Source: an uncultured Muribaculaceae bacterium (GTDB lineage: Bacteria > Bacteroidota > Bacteroidia > Bacteroidales > Muribaculaceae). From it: DNA of 64,000 bases. A program made the position numbers and the translations under genes. The DNA is taken from assembly GCA_934675575.1 (NCBI GenBank), contig CAKUQQ010000003.1, positions 174,586 to 238,585 on the forward strand, written 5' to 3'. Of this stretch, positions 8,371 to 18,505 are shown one piece after another. Each line of letters begins with the position of its first letter. The stretch's first letter is position 1. A model generated the notes under the pieces. It saw nothing but the letters and a program-made list of their open reading frames with translations, was not told the origin of the DNA and searched no databases.

Positions 8371-10377
8371 ATGAGATATAATAAAATAATTTATGCTGCT
8401 TTGGCTTGCTTGTCGATGGGCGCATTCTCATCTTGCTCCGGAATTCTGGACAAGGCGCCTGACGGCAAAATCAAACCTGAAGAGATCTTTTCTAATCAAG
8501 ATCGTATAGAAGCTTATTTGCAGACAATATATAGTGCAATGCCCCAAAAGGGTTCTGTGTATTATTTCTGGTCGAGAGGACCAGCTTGCTGGTGCGACGA
8601 TGCTTGGGACGGCGACTACGTTGACGTGGACTGGGCTGCATCGGCACAGCTCTATAAGGGTGCTGCATCGGCTGGCTCGTTCCCAATCTGGGACGTGAAC
8701 GACCAGGGCAACAACTCAAGCTACTGGAGTCGTTACTGGTATAAAATCCACGATTGCGGAGTGTTGCTTGAGGAACTTGCCACTACTGACAAGATTAAGG
8801 ACGAGGCCGATCGCCGCCGCTTCACAGCCGAGGCTCACTTGCTCCGTGCCTACTACTACAGCGAGCTTGTGAAATGGTTCGGCACTGGTTTGCCACTCAT
8901 TGACAAACCACTTGACTACCGCACCATCGACCAGCAAATGGCCAGTGTGAAGAAGGCTTCTTATTTTGAGACGGTGAAGTTCATTATGGACGACTGCGAT
9001 GCTGCCATCAACTGTGACGAGATGCCAATGCGCATCACTACTGGCACACAGAACCAGCGTGTGCACAAGGCTTTGGCTTATGCCATCAAGTCGCGCATGG
9101 CTGTGTATGCTGCCAGTCCACTGTATTGCGACGGTGAGAACCACTGGGATTGGGCCTACGAAATCACCAAGGAGAGTTTGAACGCTCTTCGCGATGCTGG
9201 TTTCAAGCTTTATAACACGATGGTTGATACCGACCTTTATGGCGGTAGCCGCGCATATTTCGGTCCAGACCGTGGTTACCCACGCTCAATGAAGCGCGCT
9301 GCCGGTATATATAATGAGTATTTCTGCAACGACCAGAGCGACACAGACTCTCCTAACGACATGGAGACAATCTGGCAATTGCCTGGTGGCGGTGGCAACT
9401 TCCAAACAGAAGGTATCGGTGCCATTGGTCAATATAAGTGCGGTACTAACCCATCGCAGGAAATCGTTGACTGCTTCGAGACTATTGACGGTGAGCCAAT
9501 CCTTGACCTTGCCAAGCCATATCTTGACGAGGAGACTCACTTGCAGCCAAACTACAACCCGAACAACACCAAGTATAACCCGGAAGACCCATACGCTAAC
9601 CGCGACCCGCGCTTCTATGCCGACATCTATTACAACGGCTCTAAGCGTTATTGCTGGTGGCCATTCCCAGAGACTGCCGACAGTCCTGAGAACTATGACT
9701 CAAAGAACAGCAACAATAACAAGGGTGGCATACGCACACGTGTGATTGCCACATGGGAAGGCGAGAAATGGACAGGAACTGCACAAACAGGCCGTATGTT
9801 CACTCGTACTGGTTACTTTATCCGCAAGTTCTATGACCCACGCACATCTTCTGACCAAGTGCGCAACCGCAGTCATCACAAGGACTACCGTTTTGCCGAG
9901 ATACTTCTCAACTTTGCCGAGGCAGCCATATATAGCGGCCACGACGATGAGGCAATATCTGCAATCAACGAGGTGCGCAAGCGTGTGAGCATGCCAGAAC
10001 TTCCTGAGGACATCTCTCATGAGAACTTGATTTTGCGCTACAAGAACGAGCGTCGTGTGGAGTTTGCATTTGAGGAGCAACGTATCTTCGACGTGCGTCG
10101 CTGGCACAACCCAGATGAGAACTTGGCAACAACCGACAAATGGATTACCAAGATGTCGATTCAGCTCAAGAAAAATGCCGACGGCAAGCCTGTTGACGCC
10201 AATGGCAACGTAATCACCGACAAAACTGGTGCATTCGTTTACATCTACACACGTAAACCAGCGGTTTATGAGCGTCACATGTGGGAGAACAAGTGGCTTA
10301 AATTCCCGATTCCATTGTCTGAAATCAATCGTATCCGCTCACTTGGTGGCGACGATTGGCAAAATCCAGGCTGGTAA
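8371..10377 (+). CDS. SusD-like surface glycan-binding lipoprotein 1
   Basis: Lipid-anchored lid of the adjacent SusC1. The ATG at 8371 is preferred over an in-frame TTG at 8359, because it opens directly into a lipoprotein signal MRYNKIIYAALACL with the lipobox FSSC (Cys22). TPR-like helices follow, with LLRAYYYSELVKWFG near residue 150. The family motifs RDPRFYADIYYNG and FAEILLNFAEAAIY lie in the second half, and VEFAFEEQRIFDVRRW and the terminal DWQNPGW near the C terminus. All are SusD/RagB hallmarks. 668 residues is at the large end. SusC2 begins 20 bp downstream, so SusC1-D1-C2-D2 form one operon. Confidence 0.95.
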   Translation: MRYNKIIYAALACLSMGAFSSCSGILDKAPDGKIKPEEIFSNQDRIEAYLQTIYSAMPQKGSVYYFWSRGPACWCDDAWDGDYVDVDWAASAQLYKGAASAGSFPIWDVNDQGNNSSYWSRYWYKIHDCGVLLEELATTDKIKDEADRRRFTAEAHLLRAYYYSELVKWFGTGLPLIDKPLDYRTIDQQMASVKKASYFETVKFIMDDCDAAINCDEMPMRITTGTQNQRVHKALAYAIKSRMAVYAASPLYCDGENHWDWAYEITKESLNALRDAGFKLYNTMVDTDLYGGSRAYFGPDRGYPRSMKRAAGIYNEYFCNDQSDTDSPNDMETIWQLPGGGGNFQTEGIGAIGQYKCGTNPSQEIVDCFETIDGEPILDLAKPYLDEETHLQPNYNPNNTKYNPEDPYANRDPRFYADIYYNGSKRYCWWPFPETADSPENYDSKNSNNNKGGIRTRVIATWEGEKWTGTAQTGRMFTRTGYFIRKFYDPRTSSDQVRNRSHHKDYRFAEILLNFAEAAIYSGHDDEAISAINEVRKRVSMPELPEDISHENLILRYKNERRVEFAFEEQRIFDVRRWHNPDENLATTDKWITKMSIQLKKNADGKPVDANGNVITDKTGAFVYIYTRKPAVYERHMWENKWLKFPIPLSEINRIRSLGGDDWQNPGW

Positions 10378-10396
10378 TTATTAATTAGTAAAAATC

Positions 10397-13300
10397 ATGA
10401 ATATGATTAAATATATTTCAAGAATATTTATGTTGCTCTTGCTGGCATGCTCAGGCATGACCATGCAGGCAGCCGAAGCCACTACTCAAGGCACGGTGCG
10501 TGATGTCTATGGAAATCCCGTGTTTGGCGCAGTCGTGTATAATGCCGACGGTGTGAGTATTGGTACTACCGATGTTGACGGCGTGTTTAAGACACCGGTG
10601 TCAAATTTGGATTCGAAGGTTAAGATTGCTTTCCTCGGTTATCAGACCGTGGAGACAACCCTGACTTCTGGAATGGAAGTGGAACTTCCGTTTGATGCAT
10701 CAAACAAGAATCAGAAAATTCATATTGGTAACCGCGAGATTGAGCGTCAAGACTTCGGTGGCGCAGTTGACGTGGCAGTGGGCTCTAAGCTCGACCGCCA
10801 GCCAGTGGCACGCTTTACCTCAACTTTTGCCGGCAATTTCCCAAGCATTATTGCCAAGGAAGGCGACACTGAGTTGACTCGCGAGACATTCTCCTATCAG
10901 GTGCGCGGCATGAGTGACCCTCACGCAACCTCTCCACTTGTTGTGATTGATGGCTCTATCTGCTATCCTGGCACCGAGGAGTCTTCGCTGGCTTACTTGA
11001 CTACAAGCGAAATAGAATCAGTTACTGTGCTGAAAGACGCTGCTTCGCAAGCAGTGTATGGCGGTCAGGGCGCAAATGGTGTGATTGTAATCACCACCAA
11101 GCGAGGCACTGCCGGCGACTTGCGTGTGAACGCCTATCTCGACGCTTCTATCAGCCAAATGTCGGTTACTCCAAAGTTTGTCAGCTCATATCAGTATGCC
11201 AAGCTGCGCAATGAGGCAGCCTATAACGACGGCTTGGGCAGAAACTACTACTTCTCGCCTGAGCAGATTGAAGGCTACCGCACTGGCAGTGACCCATATC
11301 TCTACCCCAACAACAACTGGCGCTCACAGCTGATGCGCAAGTGGGTGTTCATGCAGCGCGCCGCATTTGATGTGTCGGGTGGTAGCGACTGGGTGAAATA
11401 TTATGTTAACGCCAACTTCCTGCACGATGGCGGTACATTCCACGCTGAGGACAACACAGCTCGCTACAAGAGTGGTGACTACGACAACAGTTTTAGCACC
11501 AATACCAACTACATCTGGGTGAACTTCCGCAGCAATGTGGAGGCCAAGATTTGCAGCTGGTTGAGTTCTCGCCTCAACATCTCCGGTAACGTGAAACGTG
11601 AGCACACTCCTGGTGGCGGCAACACGCTCCAAGGCATCTATCCTTTAATGTTTGTCACCCCACCAACAACTTATGGACCAGTCACACCTACATTCTATAA
11701 CGAGGACGGCACGGTGAACGAGGATATGGGTTATCCTGGTGACCAAGTGATTGTGACCGAGAAGTGGAACAACAACGCATTTGCCATGGTTAATCGTAGC
11801 GGTTTCCAAGACCGCAACGAGACCAATATCAATGCTGCTTGCACACTTGATGTGAACCTTGATGGTCTCACCAAAGGTCTGCACCTGAGCGGTGTGTTTG
11901 GCTACCACACATACGCCTATAAGATGAACGGTATGAACGTGTCTTATCGTCGCTACATTCTCGACGAGTCGAGCAGCGACTTCACATTCAAGCGCAACGG
12001 CGCCACTGAGGATAGCCCACTTACTGCCACAGGTGGCCGTAGCAGCTACTTCAACTTGAACTACCGTGCTTATCTTGATTACAATCGCACTTTCAACGGA
12101 GTACACAATGTGCAAGCACAGGGCTTTGCCTACCTGCTGCAATATGAAAATGACAACCTGCCATACAACTTTGTGAACTCGGGCGTTGATGTGAGCTACA
12201 ACTTCGACCATCGCTACTCGATTCGTGGCGTGCTCTCTTACTCTGGTTGCGACCTCTATGCCCGCCAGAGCCGCTGGCAGACATTGCCTGCCATCTCATT
12301 GGCATGGAACATCACCAACGAACCATACATCAAGAATCTGGACTGCATGAAGTGGTTGACCAACGCCCGCTTGCGTTACACCACCGGTAAGACTGGTAAC
12401 TCGCGTAACAATGTGAGCAGCCGTTACCTGTTTGAGGACAATGTGAACTTCACCAGTGGTGGCGGTTTGCTCTATCGTGGCTCTCTGACCACAGAGAAGA
12501 CCATCGGTAACCCGAACCTGCATGCCGAGACAATGAAGAAGTGGAATGTGGGTATTGACCTTGGCTTCTTGAACATGATTGACTTCACATTTGACGTGTA
12601 CCGCGAGACAATGAATGACTGGATTATCCAAAATACACTTGACATTCCTGAGTTCCAGGGAGCTCCATTGAGTTCTTATCCTGTGACCAACACCGGTATC
12701 TTCCACAACAAGGGTTGGGAGGCTACACTCAACATCTCTAAGAACTATAAGAACTGGGGCTTCAGTGTGGGCGGCTTCCTTGCCTACAATGACAACAAGG
12801 TGATTTATAGCGCAGAGGCTACTCGTGGCGATGATTATGCTTATCCTTACCAAAGTCAAGGCTTTGAGTATGGTGAGACATTTGGTTACCTCGTGGACTA
12901 CAGCAACGGCAATGGCTTGTTTAACTTCAAGGAGGAAATCAATGACTGGCCAAAATATTCGTTCGGCACACCTCGTGTGGGTGACTTTAAATATAAGGAT
13001 CTCAATGGCGATGGCGTGATTGATGCAAAAGACCAAGCACCTATCTCAACAGGTCAAATTCCGAGTTGGAACTTCGGTTGGAACGGCTATGTGCGCTATG
13101 GCGACTTCGACCTTTCATTCATGTTCCAGGGCGTGGGCGACTGGGTGCGTGCAAGCCATGACATAGGCTTTTTGGAAACAGATTATGACGGTGTGTTCTC
13201 TCCAGTGCACTACAATGCCTGGACTGCTGAGCGCTGGTTTAATGATGAAAAAATCACTTATCCGGCACTTTCCACAAAGAATGGCACTAACTTGAACGTG

Positions 13301-13543
13301 CTCAACAACTACTATGTGACCAACAGTTCATACGTGCGTCTGAAACAACTTGAGGTGGGCTACTTCTTGCCACGCCACATCACCCGCAGCTTCAGCTGTC
13401 AGCAATTCAAGGTGTTCTTGAGCGGCAACAACCTCTACACTTGGAGTCACTCACGCAACGGAATGAAGCAAGACCCGGAGCGTAACTTCTTGGATTTGCC
13501 AGCTTACCGCACCTATAACATCGGTATCAGAGCCACATTCTGA
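10397..13543 (+). CDS. SusC-like TonB-dependent outer-membrane transporter 2
   Basis: Second SusC-type transporter (1048 residues) of the locus. A signal peptide ending near MQAAEAT is followed by a carboxypeptidase-regulatory-like domain (about 30-100), then a plug domain ending GANGVIVITTKRG near residue 235 and a long barrel ending IRATF. The usual VVVGYG-type segment before the plug is replaced by IHIGNREIERQDFGG, so the TonB box is unusual or degenerate. SusC1 and SusC2 are clearly diverged, suggesting that the two pairs handle different glycan fragments rather than being a recent duplicate. SusD2 starts 37 bp downstream. Confidence 0.95.
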   Translation: MNMIKYISRIFMLLLLACSGMTMQAAEATTQGTVRDVYGNPVFGAVVYNADGVSIGTTDVDGVFKTPVSNLDSKVKIAFLGYQTVETTLTSGMEVELPFDASNKNQKIHIGNREIERQDFGGAVDVAVGSKLDRQPVARFTSTFAGNFPSIIAKEGDTELTRETFSYQVRGMSDPHATSPLVVIDGSICYPGTEESSLAYLTTSEIESVTVLKDAASQAVYGGQGANGVIVITTKRGTAGDLRVNAYLDASISQMSVTPKFVSSYQYAKLRNEAAYNDGLGRNYYFSPEQIEGYRTGSDPYLYPNNNWRSQLMRKWVFMQRAAFDVSGGSDWVKYYVNANFLHDGGTFHAEDNTARYKSGDYDNSFSTNTNYIWVNFRSNVEAKICSWLSSRLNISGNVKREHTPGGGNTLQGIYPLMFVTPPTTYGPVTPTFYNEDGTVNEDMGYPGDQVIVTEKWNNNAFAMVNRSGFQDRNETNINAACTLDVNLDGLTKGLHLSGVFGYHTYAYKMNGMNVSYRRYILDESSSDFTFKRNGATEDSPLTATGGRSSYFNLNYRAYLDYNRTFNGVHNVQAQGFAYLLQYENDNLPYNFVNSGVDVSYNFDHRYSIRGVLSYSGCDLYARQSRWQTLPAISLAWNITNEPYIKNLDCMKWLTNARLRYTTGKTGNSRNNVSSRYLFEDNVNFTSGGGLLYRGSLTTEKTIGNPNLHAETMKKWNVGIDLGFLNMIDFTFDVYRETMNDWIIQNTLDIPEFQGAPLSSYPVTNTGIFHNKGWEATLNISKNYKNWGFSVGGFLAYNDNKVIYSAEATRGDDYAYPYQSQGFEYGETFGYLVDYSNGNGLFNFKEEINDWPKYSFGTPRVGDFKYKDLNGDGVIDAKDQAPISTGQIPSWNFGWNGYVRYGDFDLSFMFQGVGDWVRASHDIGFLETDYDGVFSPVHYNAWTAERWFNDEKITYPALSTKNGTNLNVLNNYYVTNSSYVRLKQLEVGYFLPRHITRSFSCQQFKVFLSGNNLYTWSHSRNGMKQDPERNFLDLPAYRTYNIGIRATF

Positions 13544-13580
13544 TGAGGTAATCATTATTTAACTAAGAAAATTTAGAATT

Positions 13581-15380
13581 ATGAAGATATATAAATTAGT
13601 TTTAGGTTTCATGGCAGGTTTCGCCCTGTTTGGAACGACATCGTGTAACGACATGCTCGATGTTGATCCCGACGGACACATCACTATGAAAGATGTGTTT
13701 GTTGACCGCCAGCGAACAATGGGTTACCTGAACCAATGCTACACGCATAGAGCCTATGCCTTCTGCATGCAACCAGCGTTGTCAGCTCTCACTGACGAGA
13801 CTTATGATGCCGGTGTGCTGAACCAAGGCACTGCGTCATACGCCTGGTATTCCACAGGCATGGACGTGGACACTTACAACGGAATCGACCAAGGCATTTG
13901 GGGACAGATGTTCCAGGGTATCCGTGAGACAAGTAACTTTATTGACTATGCACCGTCGTTCACCGGCTACCAGACAGAGCATGAGCTTGAGGGCTGGACG
14001 GCACAGGCACACGTGTTGCGTGCATGGTACTACACAGTGTTGCTGGCCAACTATGGTCACTTCCCACTCTACACCCACAACGTTTCGACCGACTACTGGA
14101 ACCTGAAGAAGGCTGCCTACGGTGACATTGTGAAGCAAATTCTTGCTGACTGCGACAGTGCACTCAACACACAATATGATGAGTTGACCGGTTTCTCTTG
14201 GAACATACGCAGCGACGAAAACGGCATTATGACACGCGGTGTGGCCGAGGCCATACGCTCACGCGCCATCTTGATGGCTTGCAGCCCACTCTATAACGAC
14301 GGCACCTACACTTGGGCCGACGCAGTGAAGGTTACTGGCGACGCTCTTGCAGCCTGCTTGACCGACGGTGGCTATGAGTTGTGGAACGAGCGCAACGAGT
14401 CGCAAAATCTCGATGCCTATGCAGCCTACTTCTTGCAGAACCCGATTGACCGCCGCGAGAAAGACCGTGAGACAATCTATGCAAGCGGTGGAAGATTCTC
14501 TGTTTGGAAAAACTATGGTTTGCCATCGACCGGCAGCCAGACAGGAGCATATCTGTCGCCAACACAAGAGTTGGTTGACTGCTATGAAACAGCCGACGGT
14601 GACCAGCCTATCTTGGGCTACAAGGACGCCGAGCACACTCAGCCAATCTACAACACCAACTGCAACTATGACCCGGCTCAACCATACTTGAACCGTGACC
14701 CACGCTTCTACGCTTCTATCTACTATAATCAGGCTCCAAGAGACCGCACTGGTGCAGGCTCAAAGGTGGCCGACATCTATGCAGGCGGTGTTGATGCTAC
14801 CGACACAACTTCTGTGCGCCACACCCAGACTGGTTACTACTTGCGTAAGTATAACAGCGACTTGTCGAAGCTGAACAGCGATGCCGACGGCTACTATCGT
14901 GAATTCCGTCTGGCCGAGCTCTACTACAACTTCGCAGAGGCTGCTTACCAGGCAGGCACACCCGACCAGGTGTATGACCTTGGCTACGGCATACAGATGT
15001 CGGCTAAACAGGCCGTTGACATCGTGCGCGCCCGCGCCGGCATGCCAGAGTTGCCTTCAGGCTTGTCGAAGGAGGAGTTTGAGAAGCGTTACCGCAACGA
15101 CCGCATGGTGGAATTTGCCTTTGAGGGCATGCGCTTCTTCGACATTCGCCGCTGGATGATTATGCCAGACGTGTTTGGCCACGTGAGCGGTGTGATGGCA
15201 GAGAAGAAGGAAGATGACAGTGGCTACGTATATACCCGCTTTGCCCACAAGACCCGTGTGGCAACCGACAGCAAGTATTACTTCGCACCACTCAAGCGCA
15301 CTGAGGTAAACAAGATTCGCAATGCCACGGGCGCCGACTGGCAGAATCCGGGCTGGGGCGACTCAGAAGCTACAAATTGA
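13581..15380 (+). CDS. SusD-like surface glycan-binding lipoprotein 2
   Basis: 599-residue partner of SusC2. Lipoprotein signal MKIYKLVLGFMAGFALFG with lipobox TTSC (Cys22) and mature start CNDMLDVDPDG, typical of SusD proteins. Family motifs include AHVLRAWYYTVLLANYG, NRDPRFYASIYYNQ, VEFAFEGMRFFDIRRW and the terminal DWQNPGWG. The protein should sit on the outer surface, bind the glycan and close over SusC2. A lipoprotein gene follows after a 41-bp gap. Confidence 0.95.
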   Translation: MKIYKLVLGFMAGFALFGTTSCNDMLDVDPDGHITMKDVFVDRQRTMGYLNQCYTHRAYAFCMQPALSALTDETYDAGVLNQGTASYAWYSTGMDVDTYNGIDQGIWGQMFQGIRETSNFIDYAPSFTGYQTEHELEGWTAQAHVLRAWYYTVLLANYGHFPLYTHNVSTDYWNLKKAAYGDIVKQILADCDSALNTQYDELTGFSWNIRSDENGIMTRGVAEAIRSRAILMACSPLYNDGTYTWADAVKVTGDALAACLTDGGYELWNERNESQNLDAYAAYFLQNPIDRREKDRETIYASGGRFSVWKNYGLPSTGSQTGAYLSPTQELVDCYETADGDQPILGYKDAEHTQPIYNTNCNYDPAQPYLNRDPRFYASIYYNQAPRDRTGAGSKVADIYAGGVDATDTTSVRHTQTGYYLRKYNSDLSKLNSDADGYYREFRLAELYYNFAEAAYQAGTPDQVYDLGYGIQMSAKQAVDIVRARAGMPELPSGLSKEEFEKRYRNDRMVEFAFEGMRFFDIRRWMIMPDVFGHVSGVMAEKKEDDSGYVYTRFAHKTRVATDSKYYFAPLKRTEVNKIRNATGADWQNPGWGDSEATN

Positions 15381-15421
15381 TGACAAGTGATTGTTATAAT
15401 AACATTTAATTCTTGAAAGAA

Positions 15422-16582
15422 ATGAAAAAGATTTTAAATATATTAATGTTGTTTGCCGTTTTACTGTCGGTGTCATCGTGTGCCGAAGTGCAGAAGGGCG
15501 AACTTGCAGGTGGCGCTCCAACAGACCCTGTAACGGATCTGACAGCCACACCAGACTATGGTGCCGTGGTGCTGCATTGGACCAATCCTGTTGACACCGC
15601 CAACCTCTACTACTGCAAGATTAGCTATGTAGATGCAAGCGGCAAGACAGTGAACCAAAAGGTGTATGCCGGACCCTCTGCCGACAGTATTCCAACTGCA
15701 GTGTGCAGCGGCTTTGCCGACACAAACACTTACACATTCACAGTGCGCACCGTGACCTACGGCGGCGTGGAATCGGCTCCTGTGACCGTGGATTGCGCTC
15801 CACTCGACGCAGCCACAATCAAGGACGGCGTGTTTGCCTCAATAGAGTGCGACACCATAGAGTATGGTTTCTGCATCAAGTGGGTGAATGAAACAGGCTA
15901 TCCGACCAACATCGTGGTGAGCTACACAGCCGACGGCGTGGACCGCACCGAGACCATTGATGCAACCGAAACCGGCTCGCGCAACTTTGGCGACTTCACA
16001 AGCGAGACTACAGTGACTGCATACGCCGTGAACCCATATTCTGGCGCACAGACAGAGAGCAAGTCTTGGACTATACTGCCAAAGACCAACCCATTTGAGA
16101 CCTACGACCCAGTGTATGCTAAAGACTACATCACATTCAGCGGCGGCGGTGGTTCAAACAGCGTGACTGTAAGTAAGGTTGATGACCCGAAATCGCCAGT
16201 TCACTATGCATTCTCAACAACTGGCGGCGACCCATACACTGCTGCCGACGGCTTGAACCAACGTGTGCAAGGCTATGTGTGCGTGTTCCGCTACAAGATT
16301 AATCAGGACGCCGACTGCGAGTTTTTCTGGTGCAATAGCCCTTATGCTGCAAGTGGAGGCCGCGAGACAGGCTTCAAACTTGAAAAGACAAGCACATGGG
16401 CAACATTCATCTACGACTTCACTGCAGATTGCCGCAAGCACACTTGGACTGGTGCCCCAGGCTACTCGGTGCGCTTCGATATCGGTAACGGCTCAGGCAT
16501 CAACCTTGAGGTGAAGAACATGCGCTGGACAACGCTCAACGAAATCCACAAACTTGGCTACAAAGCCCAGAATGAGGACTAA
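15422..16582 (+). CDS. Surface glycan-binding lipoprotein (SusE/SusF position)
   Basis: 386 residues. The ATG at 15422 is chosen over an in-frame TTG at 15413 because MKKILNILMLFAVLLS with lipobox VSSC (Cys20) is a clean lipoprotein signal. The N-terminal region (about 30-125) looks like a fibronectin-III-type domain as in DUF4959/SusE proteins (PVTDLTATPDYGAVVLHWTNP). A second beta domain of similar type follows (about 130-215). The last 150 residues look like a jelly-roll carbohydrate-binding domain with several aromatics (FFWCNSPYA, WATFIYDF). Its place directly after SusD2 and before a terminator is the usual site of an accessory glycan-binding protein. Not homologous by eye to SusE or SusF themselves. 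Confidence 0.8.
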   Translation: MKKILNILMLFAVLLSVSSCAEVQKGELAGGAPTDPVTDLTATPDYGAVVLHWTNPVDTANLYYCKISYVDASGKTVNQKVYAGPSADSIPTAVCSGFADTNTYTFTVRTVTYGGVESAPVTVDCAPLDAATIKDGVFASIECDTIEYGFCIKWVNETGYPTNIVVSYTADGVDRTETIDATETGSRNFGDFTSETTVTAYAVNPYSGAQTESKSWTILPKTNPFETYDPVYAKDYITFSGGGGSNSVTVSKVDDPKSPVHYAFSTTGGDPYTAADGLNQRVQGYVCVFRYKINQDADCEFFWCNSPYAASGGRETGFKLEKTSTWATFIYDFTADCRKHTWTGAPGYSVRFDIGNGSGINLEVKNMRWTTLNEIHKLGYKAQNED

Positions 16583-16614
16583 TCGCTAAGCAAGATAGAA
16601 AATAAACAATTGTG

Positions 16615-16667
16615 GGGGAAACCATGGTCACCCGAAAGGTGTGGACGCGGTTTCCCCTATTTTTTTA
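16615..16667 (+). terminator. Strong intercistronic terminator inside the glycan locus
   Basis: The arms GGGGAAACC (16615-16623) and GGTTTCCCC (16649-16657) form a 9-bp stem. An inner hairpin CACC/GGTG with loop CGAAA (16629-16641) stacks inside. A run of seven T residues follows at 16660-16666. It lies between the binding lipoprotein and the first GH71/99-like gene, so it should reduce read-through into the glycosidases. Confidence 0.8.
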
Positions 16668-16685
16668 ATAACAACTGTAAAAATT

Positions 16686-18485
16686 ATGAAAAACAGAAAA
16701 CTATTGGCACTGGGACTTCTGGCCACCACGTGGGCAGGAAGTGCACTGGCACAGACAGTGAACAGCGACTACTGGGCTGCAACCGATGCCCTGGGGCGCA
16801 CAGTGGGCACCTACGATGGTGTGAAAAAAGACAAAAAGGTGATTATGTTCTACTGGACATGGCACGAGCAGAAAGAACGCCAGCCGGGCATGATACGCAA
16901 CGTGAGCAAGATATTGCACGAGCACCCGGAGGCTCTGAAAGACGAGAAAAACCCGGCGTGGTCGGTTGACGGCAAGCCCATAGCCACCAACTACTGGTGG
17001 GACGAGCCCCTGCTGGGCTACTATGTGACCACTGACGAGTGGGTGCTGCGCAAGCACGCCGAAATGCTCGCCGACGCCAAGGTAGATGCGGTGATGTTTG
17101 ACTGCACCAACGGCTCGCTCACATGGGACGCCTCGACCGAGGCGCTGATGAAGGTGTGGGACCAGGCGCAGAAAGACGGCGTGAATGTGCCCAAGATAGG
17201 CTTTATGCTGCCATTCGGGCCATTTCCGCACTCGCTCACGTCGCTCCGCCACCTGTGGGAGACCATCTACTCAAAGGGCAGATACAAGAACTTGTGGTTC
17301 TACTGGGACGGCAAGCCCTGCATCATGGCATATAGCGACAATCTGACCGACAGCAAGGAGGACCAGAAGATAAAGAAATTCTTCACATTCCGCCCCGGTC
17401 AGCCCGACTACGTTGACGGTCCGATGCCAGGCCGCGACAACCAGTGGGGTTGGCTTGAGAACTATCCGCAGCACGGCTATGTGATCGGCAAAGACGGCAA
17501 GAGTGAGCTTGTGACCGTTGGTGTGGCCCAAAACGCCTGTCCGGAGACCAAGGGCCACTGCAGCGCGTTTAACCTGCCCGAATCGCAGGGCCGCAGCTAC
17601 ACCAAGCGCAAGGGCTTTGACCCGCGCCCCGACGCCTACCTGTATGGCTGGAACTTTGACGAGCAGTGGGACCGCGCCTATGAGCTTGACCCCACGGCGG
17701 TGTTTATCACCGGCTGGAACGAGTGGACCGCAGGCATGTGGCAAAAGCCATGGACCGGCAAGCCATTCTCATTCGTTGACCAGTTTGACTGGGACCACAG
17801 CCGCGACATAGAGCCGGTGAAGGCTTGGGGCGACAAGGGCGACGTGTACTACATGATGCTGGTGGACCGTGTGCGCAAATTCAAGGGCACAGAGGCTCAG
17901 CCGGCAGTGTCGGCACCCAAGACCATAGCTCTGGGCAACACCAAGGCATGGGCCGACGTGAAGCCATATTACGCATCATACAAGGGCAACACCGTGCACC
18001 GCTCCCACAAGGGCGAGAACGGCTTCTTCTACACCGACAACAGCGGCCGCAACGACATAGTGGGCGCAAAGGTGGCGCGCGACGCCGACAACGTGTACTT
18101 CTATGTGGAGACCGCCGATGCTCTCACGCCAAGCTCTGACCACAACTGGATGATGCTTTTCATTGACACTGACCGCAGCAAAGCCACCGGCTGGAACGGA
18201 TATGACTTTGTGGTGAACTATGCCTCGCCACGCAACGGCAAGGCTGTGGTGCAAAAGAGCTATCAGAACAAGTGGATTTGGAAAGACGCAGCCGAGGTGG
18301 ACATGCGTGTGGACGGCAACAAGCTGGTGATAGCAATTCCGCGCTCGGTGCTGGGCACGACAGGCGCGCTCAACTTTGAGTTTAAGTGGTGCGACAACAT
18401 GCAGGACGACGGCAACATCATGGACTTCTATGTGAGCGGTGACGTGGCTCCTGGCGGCCGTTTCAACTATGTTTACAAGGAATAA
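16686..18485 (+). CDS. GH71/GH99-like glycosidase with CBM9-like C-terminal domain, copy 1
   Basis: 599 residues from the ATG at 16686; the longer reading from 16641 would start inside the upstream terminator. A Sec signal ends near SALAQ. The catalytic half (about 25-400) resembles the GH71/GH99-like TIM barrel: an N-terminal VIMFYWTWH, a central VMFDCTNG, LWFYWDGKP, and the motif GWNEWTAG with E346. WNEW plus a following Glu/Gly resembles the acid/base segment of GH99 endo-mannosidases. Residues 440-599 look like a DOMON/CBM9-type sugar-binding domain (FIDTDRSKATGWNGYDFVVN). The paralogue starts 20 bp downstream. Probably a secreted or periplasmic endo-acting enzyme of the locus; substrate unknown, alpha-mannan or another alpha-glycan being possible by family analogy. 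Confidence 0.7.
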   Translation: MKNRKLLALGLLATTWAGSALAQTVNSDYWAATDALGRTVGTYDGVKKDKKVIMFYWTWHEQKERQPGMIRNVSKILHEHPEALKDEKNPAWSVDGKPIATNYWWDEPLLGYYVTTDEWVLRKHAEMLADAKVDAVMFDCTNGSLTWDASTEALMKVWDQAQKDGVNVPKIGFMLPFGPFPHSLTSLRHLWETIYSKGRYKNLWFYWDGKPCIMAYSDNLTDSKEDQKIKKFFTFRPGQPDYVDGPMPGRDNQWGWLENYPQHGYVIGKDGKSELVTVGVAQNACPETKGHCSAFNLPESQGRSYTKRKGFDPRPDAYLYGWNFDEQWDRAYELDPTAVFITGWNEWTAGMWQKPWTGKPFSFVDQFDWDHSRDIEPVKAWGDKGDVYYMMLVDRVRKFKGTEAQPAVSAPKTIALGNTKAWADVKPYYASYKGNTVHRSHKGENGFFYTDNSGRNDIVGAKVARDADNVYFYVETADALTPSSDHNWMMLFIDTDRSKATGWNGYDFVVNYASPRNGKAVVQKSYQNKWIWKDAAEVDMRVDGNKLVIAIPRSVLGTTGALNFEFKWCDNMQDDGNIMDFYVSGDVAPGGRFNYVYKE

Positions 18486-18505
18486 GAAAAAACTGTTTTT
18501 GAGAC

